Made by a program: the position numbers and the translations under genes. A stretch of 15,474 nucleotides of DNA from contig DDJR01000061.1 of the NCBI GenBank assembly GCA_002339135.1, forward strand, positions 1 through 15,474. Direction: 5' to 3'. The notes under the pieces were generated by a model. That model was not told the DNA's origin. It was given only the letters and a program-made list of their open reading frames with translations, and ran no database searches. This DNA is from Flavobacteriales bacterium UBA2619. Lineage in GTDB: Bacteria > Bacteroidota > Bacteroidia > Flavobacteriales_D > Sanyastnellaceae. Below are positions 1 to 6,995 of this stretch, one piece after another (position 1 is the first letter of the stretch; each line of letters starts with the position of its first letter).

Positions 1-364
1 AATCGTTCATAAGAGTAAAATTATTCCAACAGATCAAGTTGTATTCATAAACTGAACAATTTATTAAACATCAAAATAGTTAAAAAAAACTTACTTATCA
101 ACTTTGGTGAATGCACATAAAAAACATGCGGATAAAAAAATTATCAAATGTTAAAATACTGTTAATCAAATACTGATTGCATCAGAGTTAAACCAATGAA
201 AATCAATATAAATACCCATATTAAAATGATTCACTAAAACTAAAGATTAAAATTGAATTTTAGAAAACGAAAATTATGAAAAAACAATAGCCCGTGAGTT
301 TTTTTTTACAAATGTTTTGTCGAATATTGCTATCTCTAATCACCACAATAAATACAACGAATTT
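1..364. other. AT-rich non-coding region upstream of dnaA; tentative origin candidate
   Basis: This stretch holds no credible gene on either strand. It is very AT-rich with many A and T runs. Four weak DnaA-box-like 9-mers lie close together: TTATCAACT at 95-103, TTATGTGCA on the minus strand at 112-120, TTATCCGCA on the minus strand at 127-135 (one mismatch to TTATCCACA), and TTATCAAAT at 141-149. Their starts are spaced 14-17 bp. A box cluster next to an AT-rich tract upstream of dnaA would fit a replication origin. However, only one box is a near match, such 9-mers arise by chance in AT-rich DNA, and in Bacteroidota the origin is not always beside dnaA. The dnaA promoter should also lie here, but I found no convincing TAnnTTTG box on the plus strand. 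Confidence 0.3.
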
Positions 365-1801
365 ATGGAACAAAACCACAACAATGTCTGGGCCAATTGC
401 CTTGCTGTTATCAGCGACAATATCAGTACTCAAGCATACAAGACGTGGTTCACTCCCATCAAACCGGTGAAACTAGACCAAAGCGTCTTGACGATACAGG
501 TGCCGTCCCAATTCTTTTATGAGTGGCTTGAAGAACACTACGTTTCTTTATTGCGAAAGACCATTCGGAAAGAACTGGGCTCGGACGCCAGGTTAGAATA
601 CAGCATTATCATGGAGCACAATCTTGAAGGAAATCAAGCAAGCCCATACACCGTTAAGGTTCCTACTTCACACCGTGCAGCAACACGCAATCAAGAAGTA
701 AATATGCCTATTGTAGGAGAACAAGCTACGATTAAAAATCCTTTTGTGATTCCCGGGCTTCGGAAACTTAAAATTGACTCTAACCTAAATCCCAATTACG
801 CTTTCGATAGTTTCGTCGAAGGAGAGTGCAACAGACTTGCCAGATCTGCTGGCTTTGCAGTCGCAAATAAACCAGGAGGAACCGCATTTAACCCACTACT
901 TATATACGGTGGTGTTGGACTGGGTAAAACACATTTGGCTCATGCGATTGGAATTGAGATTAAAAATCAAACTCCTGACAAAACCGTCCTGTACGTAACA
1001 TCTGAACGATTCACTCACCAGTTCATTGACTCTGTTAGGAACAATACAGTCAACGACTTTAGTCACTTCTATCAGATGATAGATGTTCTAATTATTGATG
1101 ATGTCCAGTTTTTCAGTGGAAAAGAAAAAACTCAGGATGTCTTCTTCCACATTTTTAACCACCTTCATCAAACTGGAAAACAGCTCGTTCTAACAGCTGA
1201 CAAACCACCAGTAGAGATGCAAGGAATGGAACAAAGACTCCTAAGCAGATTTAAATGGGGACTAAGCGCTGACTTACAGACACCTTCATTAGAAACTCGA
1301 ATGGCAATTCTCGAGAAGAAAATGTATGGAGACGGCATTGACATGCCTCGCGAAGTTGTTGAATACCTCGCTTACAGCATCACGACAAACGTGAGAGAAT
1401 TAGAAGGAGCTTTAATTTCATTGATTGCTCAAAGTAGTCTGAATAAAAAAGCAATTACCCTTGATCTTGCGCGTCAAATGATTGACAAGTTCGTCAAGAA
1501 CACGGCACGTGAAGTTAGCATAGACTACATACAGAAGGTAGTTTGTGATTACTTTGACCTCCCCATTGAATTGCTGAAATCTAAGACAAGAAAAAGAGAA
1601 ATCGTACAAGCACGACAAATTGCGATGTACTTCTCAAAGAAGATGACCAAGTCATCTCTTGCCAACATAGGTCTTCACTGCGGCGGAAAAGACCACGCTA
1701 CAGTTCTTCATGCATGCAGAACAGTAAACAACTTAAGCGAAACCGACAAGCACTTTAGAAAGTATTTAGACGATCTTGAGAAAAAACTTTCGATTCATTA
1801 A
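365..1801 (+). CDS. dnaA: Chromosomal replication initiator protein DnaA
   Basis: DnaA is the AAA+ ATPase that binds DnaA boxes and opens the origin. From the ATG at 365 it is 478 residues, a normal length for the family. Domain I is at the N-terminus, with an Ala-Tyr-Lys-Thr-Trp-Phe motif near residues 24-29. After a short linker comes the AAA+ core, with Walker A GGVGLGKT at 182-189, Walker B VLIIDDVQ at 241-248 and an arginine-containing RLLSRFKWGL segment at 291-300. Domain IV, the DNA-binding domain, carries the signature GGKDHATVLHAC near 440-451. The frame stays open upstream to a TTG at 317, which would add 16 residues that do not look like DnaA. The ATG start places the Val-Trp-Ala-Asn-Cys-Leu segment at the position usual for the family. 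No Shine-Dalgarno sequence is evident. A strong terminator follows. Confidence 0.97.
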   Translation: MEQNHNNVWANCLAVISDNISTQAYKTWFTPIKPVKLDQSVLTIQVPSQFFYEWLEEHYVSLLRKTIRKELGSDARLEYSIIMEHNLEGNQASPYTVKVPTSHRAATRNQEVNMPIVGEQATIKNPFVIPGLRKLKIDSNLNPNYAFDSFVEGECNRLARSAGFAVANKPGGTAFNPLLIYGGVGLGKTHLAHAIGIEIKNQTPDKTVLYVTSERFTHQFIDSVRNNTVNDFSHFYQMIDVLIIDDVQFFSGKEKTQDVFFHIFNHLHQTGKQLVLTADKPPVEMQGMEQRLLSRFKWGLSADLQTPSLETRMAILEKKMYGDGIDMPREVVEYLAYSITTNVRELEGALISLIAQSSLNKKAITLDLARQMIDKFVKNTAREVSIDYIQKVVCDYFDLPIELLKSKTRKREIVQARQIAMYFSKKMTKSSLANIGLHCGGKDHATVLHACRTVNNLSETDKHFRKYLDDLEKKLSIH

Positions 1802-1839
1802 CCTGGAATACTGAAGTCAGAAAAAGTGAAAGATATTTG

Positions 1840-1870
1840 AAAACGGGGCCAATGATTTGGCCCCGTTTTT
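1840..1870 (+). terminator. Intrinsic terminator of dnaA
   Basis: A perfect 13-bp stem (1840-1852 pairing with 1857-1869) with a TGAT loop is GC-rich at its centre (CGGGGCC/GGCCCCG) and ends in a T run. It lies about 40 bp after the dnaA stop codon and separates dnaA from the phosphatase gene. The A-rich left arm would also give a T run on the opposite strand, but the next genes on both sides are on the plus strand. Confidence 0.9.
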
Positions 1871-1981
1871 AGTGTGTTAAATTTCTAAAACACATGAATA
1901 TATTTCGCGTGAAGGATGTAGATAGTCATGTCAATAAAAAAGAACTAGATTTAAAAACACAATGATCACTAAATTGACCCA

Positions 1982-2440
1982 ATGAACAATAAAACACACA
2001 GAATACTAGCAGTATGTTTGGGGAACATCTGCCGATCTCCTATTGCACACGGATTGTTAATTCACCACGGAAAAAGACTTGGCCTGACTGTTGAGATAGA
2101 TTCAGCAGGAACAATAAACAATCACGCTGGAGCATCTCCCGATCCAAGGTCGATAGAAGTTATGAAACAAAACAACCATGACATTACATCTCAAATATCA
2201 AGAATCATCAAACAAACTGACTTCGAGTATTACGATCTAATACTGGTGATGGACCAGAATAATTTTAACGATGTGTGCTCACTTGCGGAAAACCAGAATC
2301 AAAAATCAAAAGTTCACATGGTACTGACTAACAAAGAAGAAGTACCCGACCCTTATTTCGGTGGAGACAGTGGATTTAAAAAAGTCTATAAGATGCTAGA
2401 TGAAGCGATTCCGCTTTGGCTAACTCAAGGGGCTGGATAA
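1982..2440 (+). CDS. Low-molecular-weight protein tyrosine phosphatase
   Basis: The 152-residue protein matches the low-molecular-weight phosphotyrosine phosphatase family in length and motifs. The catalytic P-loop CxxxxxRS is at residues 12-19 (nucleophile Cys12, phosphate-binding Arg18). The family DSAGT motif is at 40-44, and the general-acid loop Asp-Pro-Tyr is at 123-125. In the substrate-specificity loop after DSAGT, the tryptophan seen in many homologues is replaced by asparagine (INNHAG). It is probably a cytoplasmic enzyme removing phosphate from tyrosine or, in some relatives, arginine; the substrate is unknown. A phosphatase of this family directly after dnaA is, from memory, a common arrangement in flavobacteria. 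Its stop codon overlaps the 3' end of the convergent DHH gene by 16 bp, so it has no terminator of its own. Confidence 0.92.
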   Translation: MNNKTHRILAVCLGNICRSPIAHGLLIHHGKRLGLTVEIDSAGTINNHAGASPDPRSIEVMKQNNHDITSQISRIIKQTDFEYYDLILVMDQNNFNDVCSLAENQNQKSKVHMVLTNKEEVPDPYFGGDSGFKKVYKMLDEAIPLWLTQGAG

Positions 2441-3465
2441 TCCAATGCCTCTAAATAATTAGGAAGAAGATCAATTACTTTTGAAACCACCTGATCTAAA
2501 GTGTCTGTTGATGCTGCCCCTGCGGCATTGTGATGCCCGCCACCACCAAAATATTTTGCGGAAAAATCTCGTGCACTGAAATCACCTACCGAACGGAAGC
2601 TCATTTTAACTCTGTCAGATGAATCGTGGATGAAGGCTGCAAAATTGACACCCTCAATACTAAGAGCAGTATTCACTAGCCCTTCTGTATCTCCCTTTTC
2701 GTAGCCAAACTTATCCAACTCCTCTATAGATAATGAAATAATTGCAGCATGATATTCTGGGAAAACTTGAAGCTTTTCGCTTAAAGCATAACCAACAAGC
2801 TTCAGTTTACCCTCACGACTGGTGTCATAAACTCGCGCATGAATCACAGAGTGGTCCATTCCCGTCTCAATAAGAGCCGCTGCTATCAAGTGAGTCTGAG
2901 CAGAGACTGATGGAAACCTGAAAGAACCACTGTCTGTCATGATTCCACAATAAATACAGGAAGCAGTGTCTACGGATAGCTTTGAAGCTTCGCCCCATCG
3001 ATCAATTAATCTGTACACCATTTCACAAGTTGAACAGCTCTTTTCATCCGAAAACATCATATCTACAAAGTCAGTTGGTCTTTGATGATGATCGATCATT
3101 ACGGTAAAAGCCTTTGTTTTTTCTAAAGATTCTTGCAAATCACCGACACGTGATGGGTCGTTGTAATCTTGAACAAACAAAATATCTGCCTCTAGAATAA
3201 GCTTTTCAGCAAGCTCAGGCTGATCTGAGTGAAGTACAATTTCATCATGCCCATTCATCCAGTGAATGAACTTGGGATATGCATCTGGAAAAACCACTGT
3301 TGACTCTATGCCTTGTTCTTTAAAATGATTCCAAAGTGCCAATGTAGAACCTACTGCATCTCCATCAGGACCTCTGTGCCCTGTCAGAATTATTCTTTCT
3401 GAGGCTTTTAATCTTACCAGCAGATCACCTGCTCTATCATCTGCGAAAATATCCATTGCCTCCAT
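2425..3465 (-). CDS. DHH-family phosphoesterase (NrnA-like oligoribonuclease / pAp phosphatase)
   Basis: DHH/DHHA1 proteins of this size degrade short oligonucleotides (nanoRNA) and may dephosphorylate pAp in the cytoplasm. Counting from the ATG at 3465 (346 residues), the metal-binding motifs are in order: HRGPDGDAVG at 30-39, Asp100 in QDYND, DHHQRP at 125-130, and the DHHA1 substrate motif GGGGHHNAAG at 307-316. The frame is open further upstream to a Met at 3546, but that 27-residue extension is basic, unlike the family, and overlaps the divergent gene. A second ATG lies three codons downstream at 3456, preceded by GGAGG only two bases away, and could also be the start. Family assignment is firm; the exact choice among NrnA, pAp phosphatase or related activity cannot be made from sequence alone. 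Confidence 0.88.
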   Translation of the reverse strand: MEAMDIFADDRAGDLLVRLKASERIILTGHRGPDGDAVGSTLALWNHFKEQGIESTVVFPDAYPKFIHWMNGHDEIVLHSDQPELAEKLILEADILFVQDYNDPSRVGDLQESLEKTKAFTVMIDHHQRPTDFVDMMFSDEKSCSTCEMVYRLIDRWGEASKLSVDTASCIYCGIMTDSGSFRFPSVSAQTHLIAAALIETGMDHSVIHARVYDTSREGKLKLVGYALSEKLQVFPEYHAAIISLSIEELDKFGYEKGDTEGLVNTALSIEGVNFAAFIHDSSDRVKMSFRSVGDFSARDFSAKYFGGGGHHNAAGAASTDTLDQVVSKVIDLLPNYLEALDYPAP

Positions 3466-3489
3466 GCCATAAATATATACCTTTAACAC

Positions 3490-3987
3490 ATGATTAGAGT
3501 ACTTCTTATGTGCATGTTTATTGCGAGTTCTACCCACGATATTCACTTTACCAAATCAACAATCGATTACAACAATGACACTCAAACTCTTCAGGTGGTT
3601 ATCAATGTCTTCACAGACGACCTGGAGCTATCCATTGAGAGAACACATGAGAACTTGGATCTTGAAATCGGAGCTCAAAATCAGCACGATCTTACTGACT
3701 CTTTAGTCGGGGATTACGTCCAAAATAAAATCACATTTACCCATGGACCACATGATGTAAAATTCACATTCATCGGTTTTGAATACGATTATGACATTTG
3801 CTATCTGTATCTGGAGTCAGAGACCTTTGTCGCTGACACGATGAAGGAAAGTGAAATAAGCATGAATATGTTTTATGAAGTCTATGATGATCAAGAAAAC
3901 GTGGTCGATTTAAGCCTTCTCAACACAAAAGAAAGTATCATTTTAACAAAGAAAAATGCATCTTATCGTTTTCAAACAACACCTTGA
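3490..3987 (+). CDS. DUF6702-like exported protein of unknown function
   Basis: A 165-residue protein begins with a short hydrophobic stretch (residues 2-13, IRVLLMCMFIAS) that looks like a minimal signal peptide. The mature part opens with His-Asp-Ile-His-Phe-Thr-Lys-Ser and continues with a Leu-Gln-Val-Val-Ile-Asn-Val-Phe-Thr-Asp-Asp-Leu-Glu segment. Near the middle is Phe-Ile-Gly-Phe-Glu-Tyr-Asp-Tyr-Asp. This pattern (His near the N-terminus, FxDDLE, IGxEYxxD) is what I recall for the Bacteroidota family DUF6702, which has no known function. It is acidic and likely beta-rich and would sit in the periplasm or at the envelope. The nth start codon follows its stop by 2 bp, so the two are probably cotranscribed. 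Its own start is about 24 bp from the divergent DHH gene, so its promoter must overlap that gene. Confidence 0.7.
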   Translation: MIRVLLMCMFIASSTHDIHFTKSTIDYNNDTQTLQVVINVFTDDLELSIERTHENLDLEIGAQNQHDLTDSLVGDYVQNKITFTHGPHDVKFTFIGFEYDYDICYLYLESETFVADTMKESEISMNMFYEVYDDQENVVDLSLLNTKESIILTKKNASYRFQTTP

Positions 3988-3989
3988 AT

Positions 3990-4658
3990 ATGAAAAAATC
4001 TGAGAAAGTTTTGTTCATCATGAATGAGCTTGAGCGTTTGTACCCTAGGACTCCTGTACCACTAGACCATACTGATGCTTACACTCTACTGATTGCTGTT
4101 TTGCTTTCAGCACAGTGTACAGATAAGAGGGTAAATACTGTTACGCCTGCGCTTTTTAAACTTGCTTCTACTCCAGAAGTTATGATGATGCAAGATGTCA
4201 AGCAAATTCGTGAAATCATCAAGCCTTGCGGATTATCACCTCGTAAATCTGCGGCTATATATAGGCTTTCAGAAATTTTAGTTGAGAAACATTTGGGCAA
4301 AGTTCCTCAAAGCTTTGAGGACTTAGAAGAGCTGCCGGGTGTTGGACATAAAACCGCTTCGGTGGTTATGGCACAAGCGTTTGGGGTTGCGGCATTCCCC
4401 GTGGACACACACATACATCGACTGATGTACAGATGGGGGTTAACCAGCGGAAAAAACGTAGTCGTGACCGAGAAAGACGCAAAAAGATTGTTCCCAAGAG
4501 AAAAATGGAACAAACTTCACCTACAGATTATATTCTATGGGAGAGAGTATTGCCCGGCAAGAGGTTGGGATATTCAAAAAGATAGCATCACAAGGAAGGC
4601 CGGAAGAAGAGAATTCACTTCTCAATATCAACTCACTTCTCTTCGGGAGCAAACTTAG
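3990..4658 (+). CDS. nth: Endonuclease III (DNA glycosylase/AP lyase), without Fe-S cluster cysteines
   Basis: Endonuclease III removes oxidised pyrimidines and cuts at abasic sites in base-excision repair. From the ATG at 3990 the protein is 222 residues. The N-terminal segment LLSAQCTDKRVN (39-50), the helix-hairpin-helix LPGVGHKTASVV (115-126) with catalytic Lys121, and VDTHIHRL (138-145) with catalytic Asp139 are all intact. After residue 184 the sequence diverges: E. coli Nth has four cysteines that hold a [4Fe-4S] cluster, whereas here only Cys188 is present, followed by a basic tail. The protein therefore probably lacks the cluster. A TTG at 3984 in the same frame is a less likely start. 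The gene follows the DUF6702-like gene with a 2-bp gap, and its last 26 bp overlap the 3' end of fabI on the other strand. Confidence 0.92.
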   Translation: MKKSEKVLFIMNELERLYPRTPVPLDHTDAYTLLIAVLLSAQCTDKRVNTVTPALFKLASTPEVMMMQDVKQIREIIKPCGLSPRKSAAIYRLSEILVEKHLGKVPQSFEDLEELPGVGHKTASVVMAQAFGVAAFPVDTHIHRLMYRWGLTSGKNVVVTEKDAKRLFPREKWNKLHLQIIFYGREYCPARGWDIQKDSITRKAGRREFTSQYQLTSLREQT

Positions 4659-5457
4659 AAATAACCTCCATGCTGACACCTGTATTTGAGAACCCACCAT
4701 CGTGAAACAAGTTCTGCATAGTGACATAGCGTGTTAAATCGCTGAACATTGTGATGCAATAGTCAGCACAAGCCAGAGCGTCAGCATTGCCCAGGGGGGA
4801 CATCGATTCAGAATAAGCGATAAATTCATCGAATCCCTTTACGCCTGACCCTGCTGTCGTAATTGTTGGAGATTGGGAAATGGTATTGATTCTAACTTTA
4901 TTCGACACACCATAATGGTACCCAAAGCTTCTCGTAATACTCTCGAGGAGTGATTTGGCATCAGCCATGTCACCATAATCCGGAAAGGTTCTTTGGGCAG
5001 CTACATAGGTAAGAGCAACCACAGAGCCCCAGTCATTGAGTGCATCCATTTTCTTCGCTGTGGCAAGAGCCTTGTGAAGAGAGATTGCACTTACGTCTAG
5101 AGTCGTCTGTAAAAACTTGTAGTTTAAATCGGTGTAGTGCCTGCCTTTGCGAACGTTGGGGCTCATCCCAATGCTGTGTAACACAAAGTCGATTTTGCCG
5201 CCAAAATGCGCCATGGCACCTTCAAATAGTTTTTGAATGTCCTCTTCACTGGTAGCGTCTGCAGGGATTACAGGACAGTTGTTGCATTTCGCAGCGAGTT
5301 CGTTAATCGTCCCCATGCGCATCGCAATAGGTGCATTTGTTAACACAATTTCTGCTCCTTGAGCAACTGCTTGCTCCGCCACTTTCCATGCAATAGACAT
5401 TTCGTTCAACGCACCGAAAATGATGCCTTTTTTGCCTTTCAATAAATCTTGAGCCAT
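4633..5457 (-). CDS. fabI: Enoyl-[acyl-carrier-protein] reductase (NADH), FabI
   Basis: FabI catalyses the last reduction of each fatty-acid elongation cycle in the cytoplasm. The 274-residue protein has the short-chain dehydrogenase fold variant of this family: the nucleotide-binding segment FGALNEMSIAWKVAEQ at 14-29, LHSIGMS at 93-99, and the catalytic Tyr151, Tyr161 and Lys168, where Tyr161-x6-Lys168 has the spacing that distinguishes FabI from the Tyr-x3-Lys of ordinary family members. Downstream are RINTISQSP and the DGGFSNTGVS C-terminal segment. The start at 5457 is preceded by AAGGA (minus strand of 5467-5471) nine bases upstream, one of the few Shine-Dalgarno-like sequences in the window. 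It lies 82 bp downstream of the FAD-linked dehydrogenase gene on the same strand and may have its own promoter. Confidence 0.97.
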   Translation of the reverse strand: MAQDLLKGKKGIIFGALNEMSIAWKVAEQAVAQGAEIVLTNAPIAMRMGTINELAAKCNNCPVIPADATSEEDIQKLFEGAMAHFGGKIDFVLHSIGMSPNVRKGRHYTDLNYKFLQTTLDVSAISLHKALATAKKMDALNDWGSVVALTYVAAQRTFPDYGDMADAKSLLESITRSFGYHYGVSNKVRINTISQSPTITTAGSGVKGFDEFIAYSESMSPLGNADALACADYCITMFSDLTRYVTMQNLFHDGGFSNTGVSMEVISKFAPEEK

Positions 5458-5482
5458 CTGATATAATCCTTGGTTTGAAAAT

Positions 5483-5490
5483 TAAAGTTA
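5483..5490 (-). promoter_or_regulatory. Possible -7 box for fabI
   Basis: On the minus strand this reads TAACTTTA, one mismatch from the Bacteroidota TAnnTTTG consensus, 25 bp upstream of the fabI start. The base triplet at the expected -33 position is TTT rather than TTG. The fit is weak and rests mainly on position. Confidence 0.25.
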
Positions 5491-5539
5491 GGCTTACAAT
5501 TCACAACTAAAACATCCCTTAAAATCAGAATATTCACAT

Positions 5540-6934
5540 TCACTCGTTTGGAAACATTTTACCCGGATTCAGGATCCCTTTGGGATCTAAACCATTCTTA
5601 ATCATCTTGAGGACAGACAACTCATCTTTTGAAAAGGCAATGTCCATAAATTCTTTTTGCACCAAACCGATGCCATGTTCACCACTTAAAGTACCGCCCA
5701 TTGCAACAACTGCATCAAACAACTCCCTGATTGCCTTGTTCAAATCAACGGACCATACATGATCACTTAAGTCGTCCTTTAAGATATTTACATGTAGATT
5801 CCCATCCCCGGCATGACCATAGCATATCGATCGAAATCCATATTTCATGCCAATGGATTTCACGGCCTTCATGAGTTCAGGCAACATCCCTCGTGGCACC
5901 ACCGTGTCCTCTTCTTTGTAGACACTTGTGGCTTTTACGGCCTCTCCTACCCTTTGCCGTAAATACCACAACTTTTCCTTCTCCGAAGCAGACTGAGCAA
6001 AAAGAACGTCCCCCGCGCCGTTCGCTTCGAGAACTGACAACACCCTTTCGCATTGTGGCATAAGTTCTGACTCATAAAACCCATCCACCTCAATCAACAA
6101 ATATGCTTGATCGTTTGGCTCTAATGAAATCTCTTTATTCCCTGTAAATTCTTGAGTCAAGACAACAGCATCCCGCTCCATAAACTCAATCGCACTAGGC
6201 ATAGAACCCGCACGAAAAATTTGAGACACTGATTTACATGCGTTGGTCACGCTTGTAAATGGAACAAGCATCAGAGCCTGAAAACGCGGCAATGGCTGCA
6301 ATTTAAGCGTTGCTCTAGTCACAATACCCAGCGTCCCCTCGCTTCCAACAATCAAACCCGTGAGGTTATCCCCCGTGCTGTTTTTCAAAGTGTTGGCGCC
6401 TGTCTCTATGACCCTTCCGTCAGCGAGTACCACCTCAAGATTTAAAACCCAATCTTTCGTTACGCCATACTTAACTGCCCTAGGGCCTCCACTGTTCTCT
6501 GCAATGTTGCCACCGATTGAACACGTTCCACGAGAAGCTGGATCAACAGCATAAAAAAGACCTTTCTCGGAAACTGCATTCTGAAGCACTTCAGTAACAA
6601 CACCAGGCTCAACAATCACCTGTTGATTGATCTCATCGATGAGTAGAATCTTATTCATTCTCCTAAGAGACAATACCAGACCACCTTGAATAGCAAGAGC
6701 ACCACCACTAAGACCTGTTCTTGCCCCACCTGCTGTAACCGAGACATTGTGCTCGAAAGCCAATTGCATCAAGGCTGATACTTCGAGTGTAGAAATGGGC
6801 TCCGCAACGATTCCCGGCTTAAAGTACAAGTCTTCAGTTTCATCTTTAGAGTGAAACTCCATGACCTCACCCTCATAATGCAACCTGTCAGATGGCAAAC
6901 AATTTTGAAAAATCTCCCTATAATTCGTAAGCAT
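5540..6934 (-). CDS. FAD-linked oxidoreductase, GlcD / D-2-hydroxyacid dehydrogenase type
   Basis: This 464-residue protein belongs to the VAO/PCMH flavoprotein family, which includes glycolate oxidase subunit GlcD, D-lactate dehydrogenase and D-2-hydroxyglutarate dehydrogenase; all oxidise a 2-hydroxyacid to a 2-oxoacid. The FAD-binding PCMH domain covers about residues 38-216, with GGARTGLSGGA at 69-79, SIGGNIAENSGGPRAVKYG at 139-157 and IVGSEGTLGIVT at 195-206. The C-terminal substrate domain carries GHAGDGNLH at 373-381 and SGEHGIG at 417-423, whose His and Glu residues typically bind a metal, and ends with DPKGILNPGKMF. No signal peptide or membrane segment is seen. The substrate cannot be fixed; no glcE or glcF partner is nearby, which favours a stand-alone D-lactate or D-2-hydroxyglutarate dehydrogenase. 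It reads towards fabI but has no obvious pathway link to it. Confidence 0.88.
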   Translation of the reverse strand: MLTNYREIFQNCLPSDRLHYEGEVMEFHSKDETEDLYFKPGIVAEPISTLEVSALMQLAFEHNVSVTAGGARTGLSGGALAIQGGLVLSLRRMNKILLIDEINQQVIVEPGVVTEVLQNAVSEKGLFYAVDPASRGTCSIGGNIAENSGGPRAVKYGVTKDWVLNLEVVLADGRVIETGANTLKNSTGDNLTGLIVGSEGTLGIVTRATLKLQPLPRFQALMLVPFTSVTNACKSVSQIFRAGSMPSAIEFMERDAVVLTQEFTGNKEISLEPNDQAYLLIEVDGFYESELMPQCERVLSVLEANGAGDVLFAQSASEKEKLWYLRQRVGEAVKATSVYKEEDTVVPRGMLPELMKAVKSIGMKYGFRSICYGHAGDGNLHVNILKDDLSDHVWSVDLNKAIRELFDAVVAMGGTLSGEHGIGLVQKEFMDIAFSKDELSVLKMIKNGLDPKGILNPGKMFPNE

Positions 6935-6974
6935 TGCTCTTAAACGTTTTCAATTTTACTATCTTGTACGCTGT

Positions 6975-6982
6975 CAAAAGTA
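6975..6982 (-). promoter_or_regulatory. Possible -7 box for the FAD-linked dehydrogenase gene
   Basis: On the minus strand this is TACTTTTG, an exact match to the Bacteroidota TAnnTTTG consensus, about 40 bp before the dehydrogenase start. I found no TTG at the expected -33 spacing; the nearest ones are only about 9 bp upstream. It sits in the 61-bp gap shared with the divergent S9 peptidase gene. Confidence 0.35.
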
Positions 6983-6995
6983 ACCCTCAAACAAT

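Noticed and set aside
317..364. TTG start that would extend DnaA by 16 residues
   Set aside because: The extra residues are not DnaA-like, TTG is a rarer start, and the ATG at 365 gives the family's usual N-terminus.
1871..1981. TAGATTTA at 1946-1953 as a promoter for the phosphatase gene
   Set aside because: It is one mismatch from TAnnTTTG in very AT-rich DNA and no TTG was found at the expected upstream spacing.
3466..3546. Upstream extension of the DHH protein to a Met at 3546
   Set aside because: The 27 added residues are basic and unlike the family, and they overlap the divergent DUF6702-like gene, whose signal peptide is encoded there.
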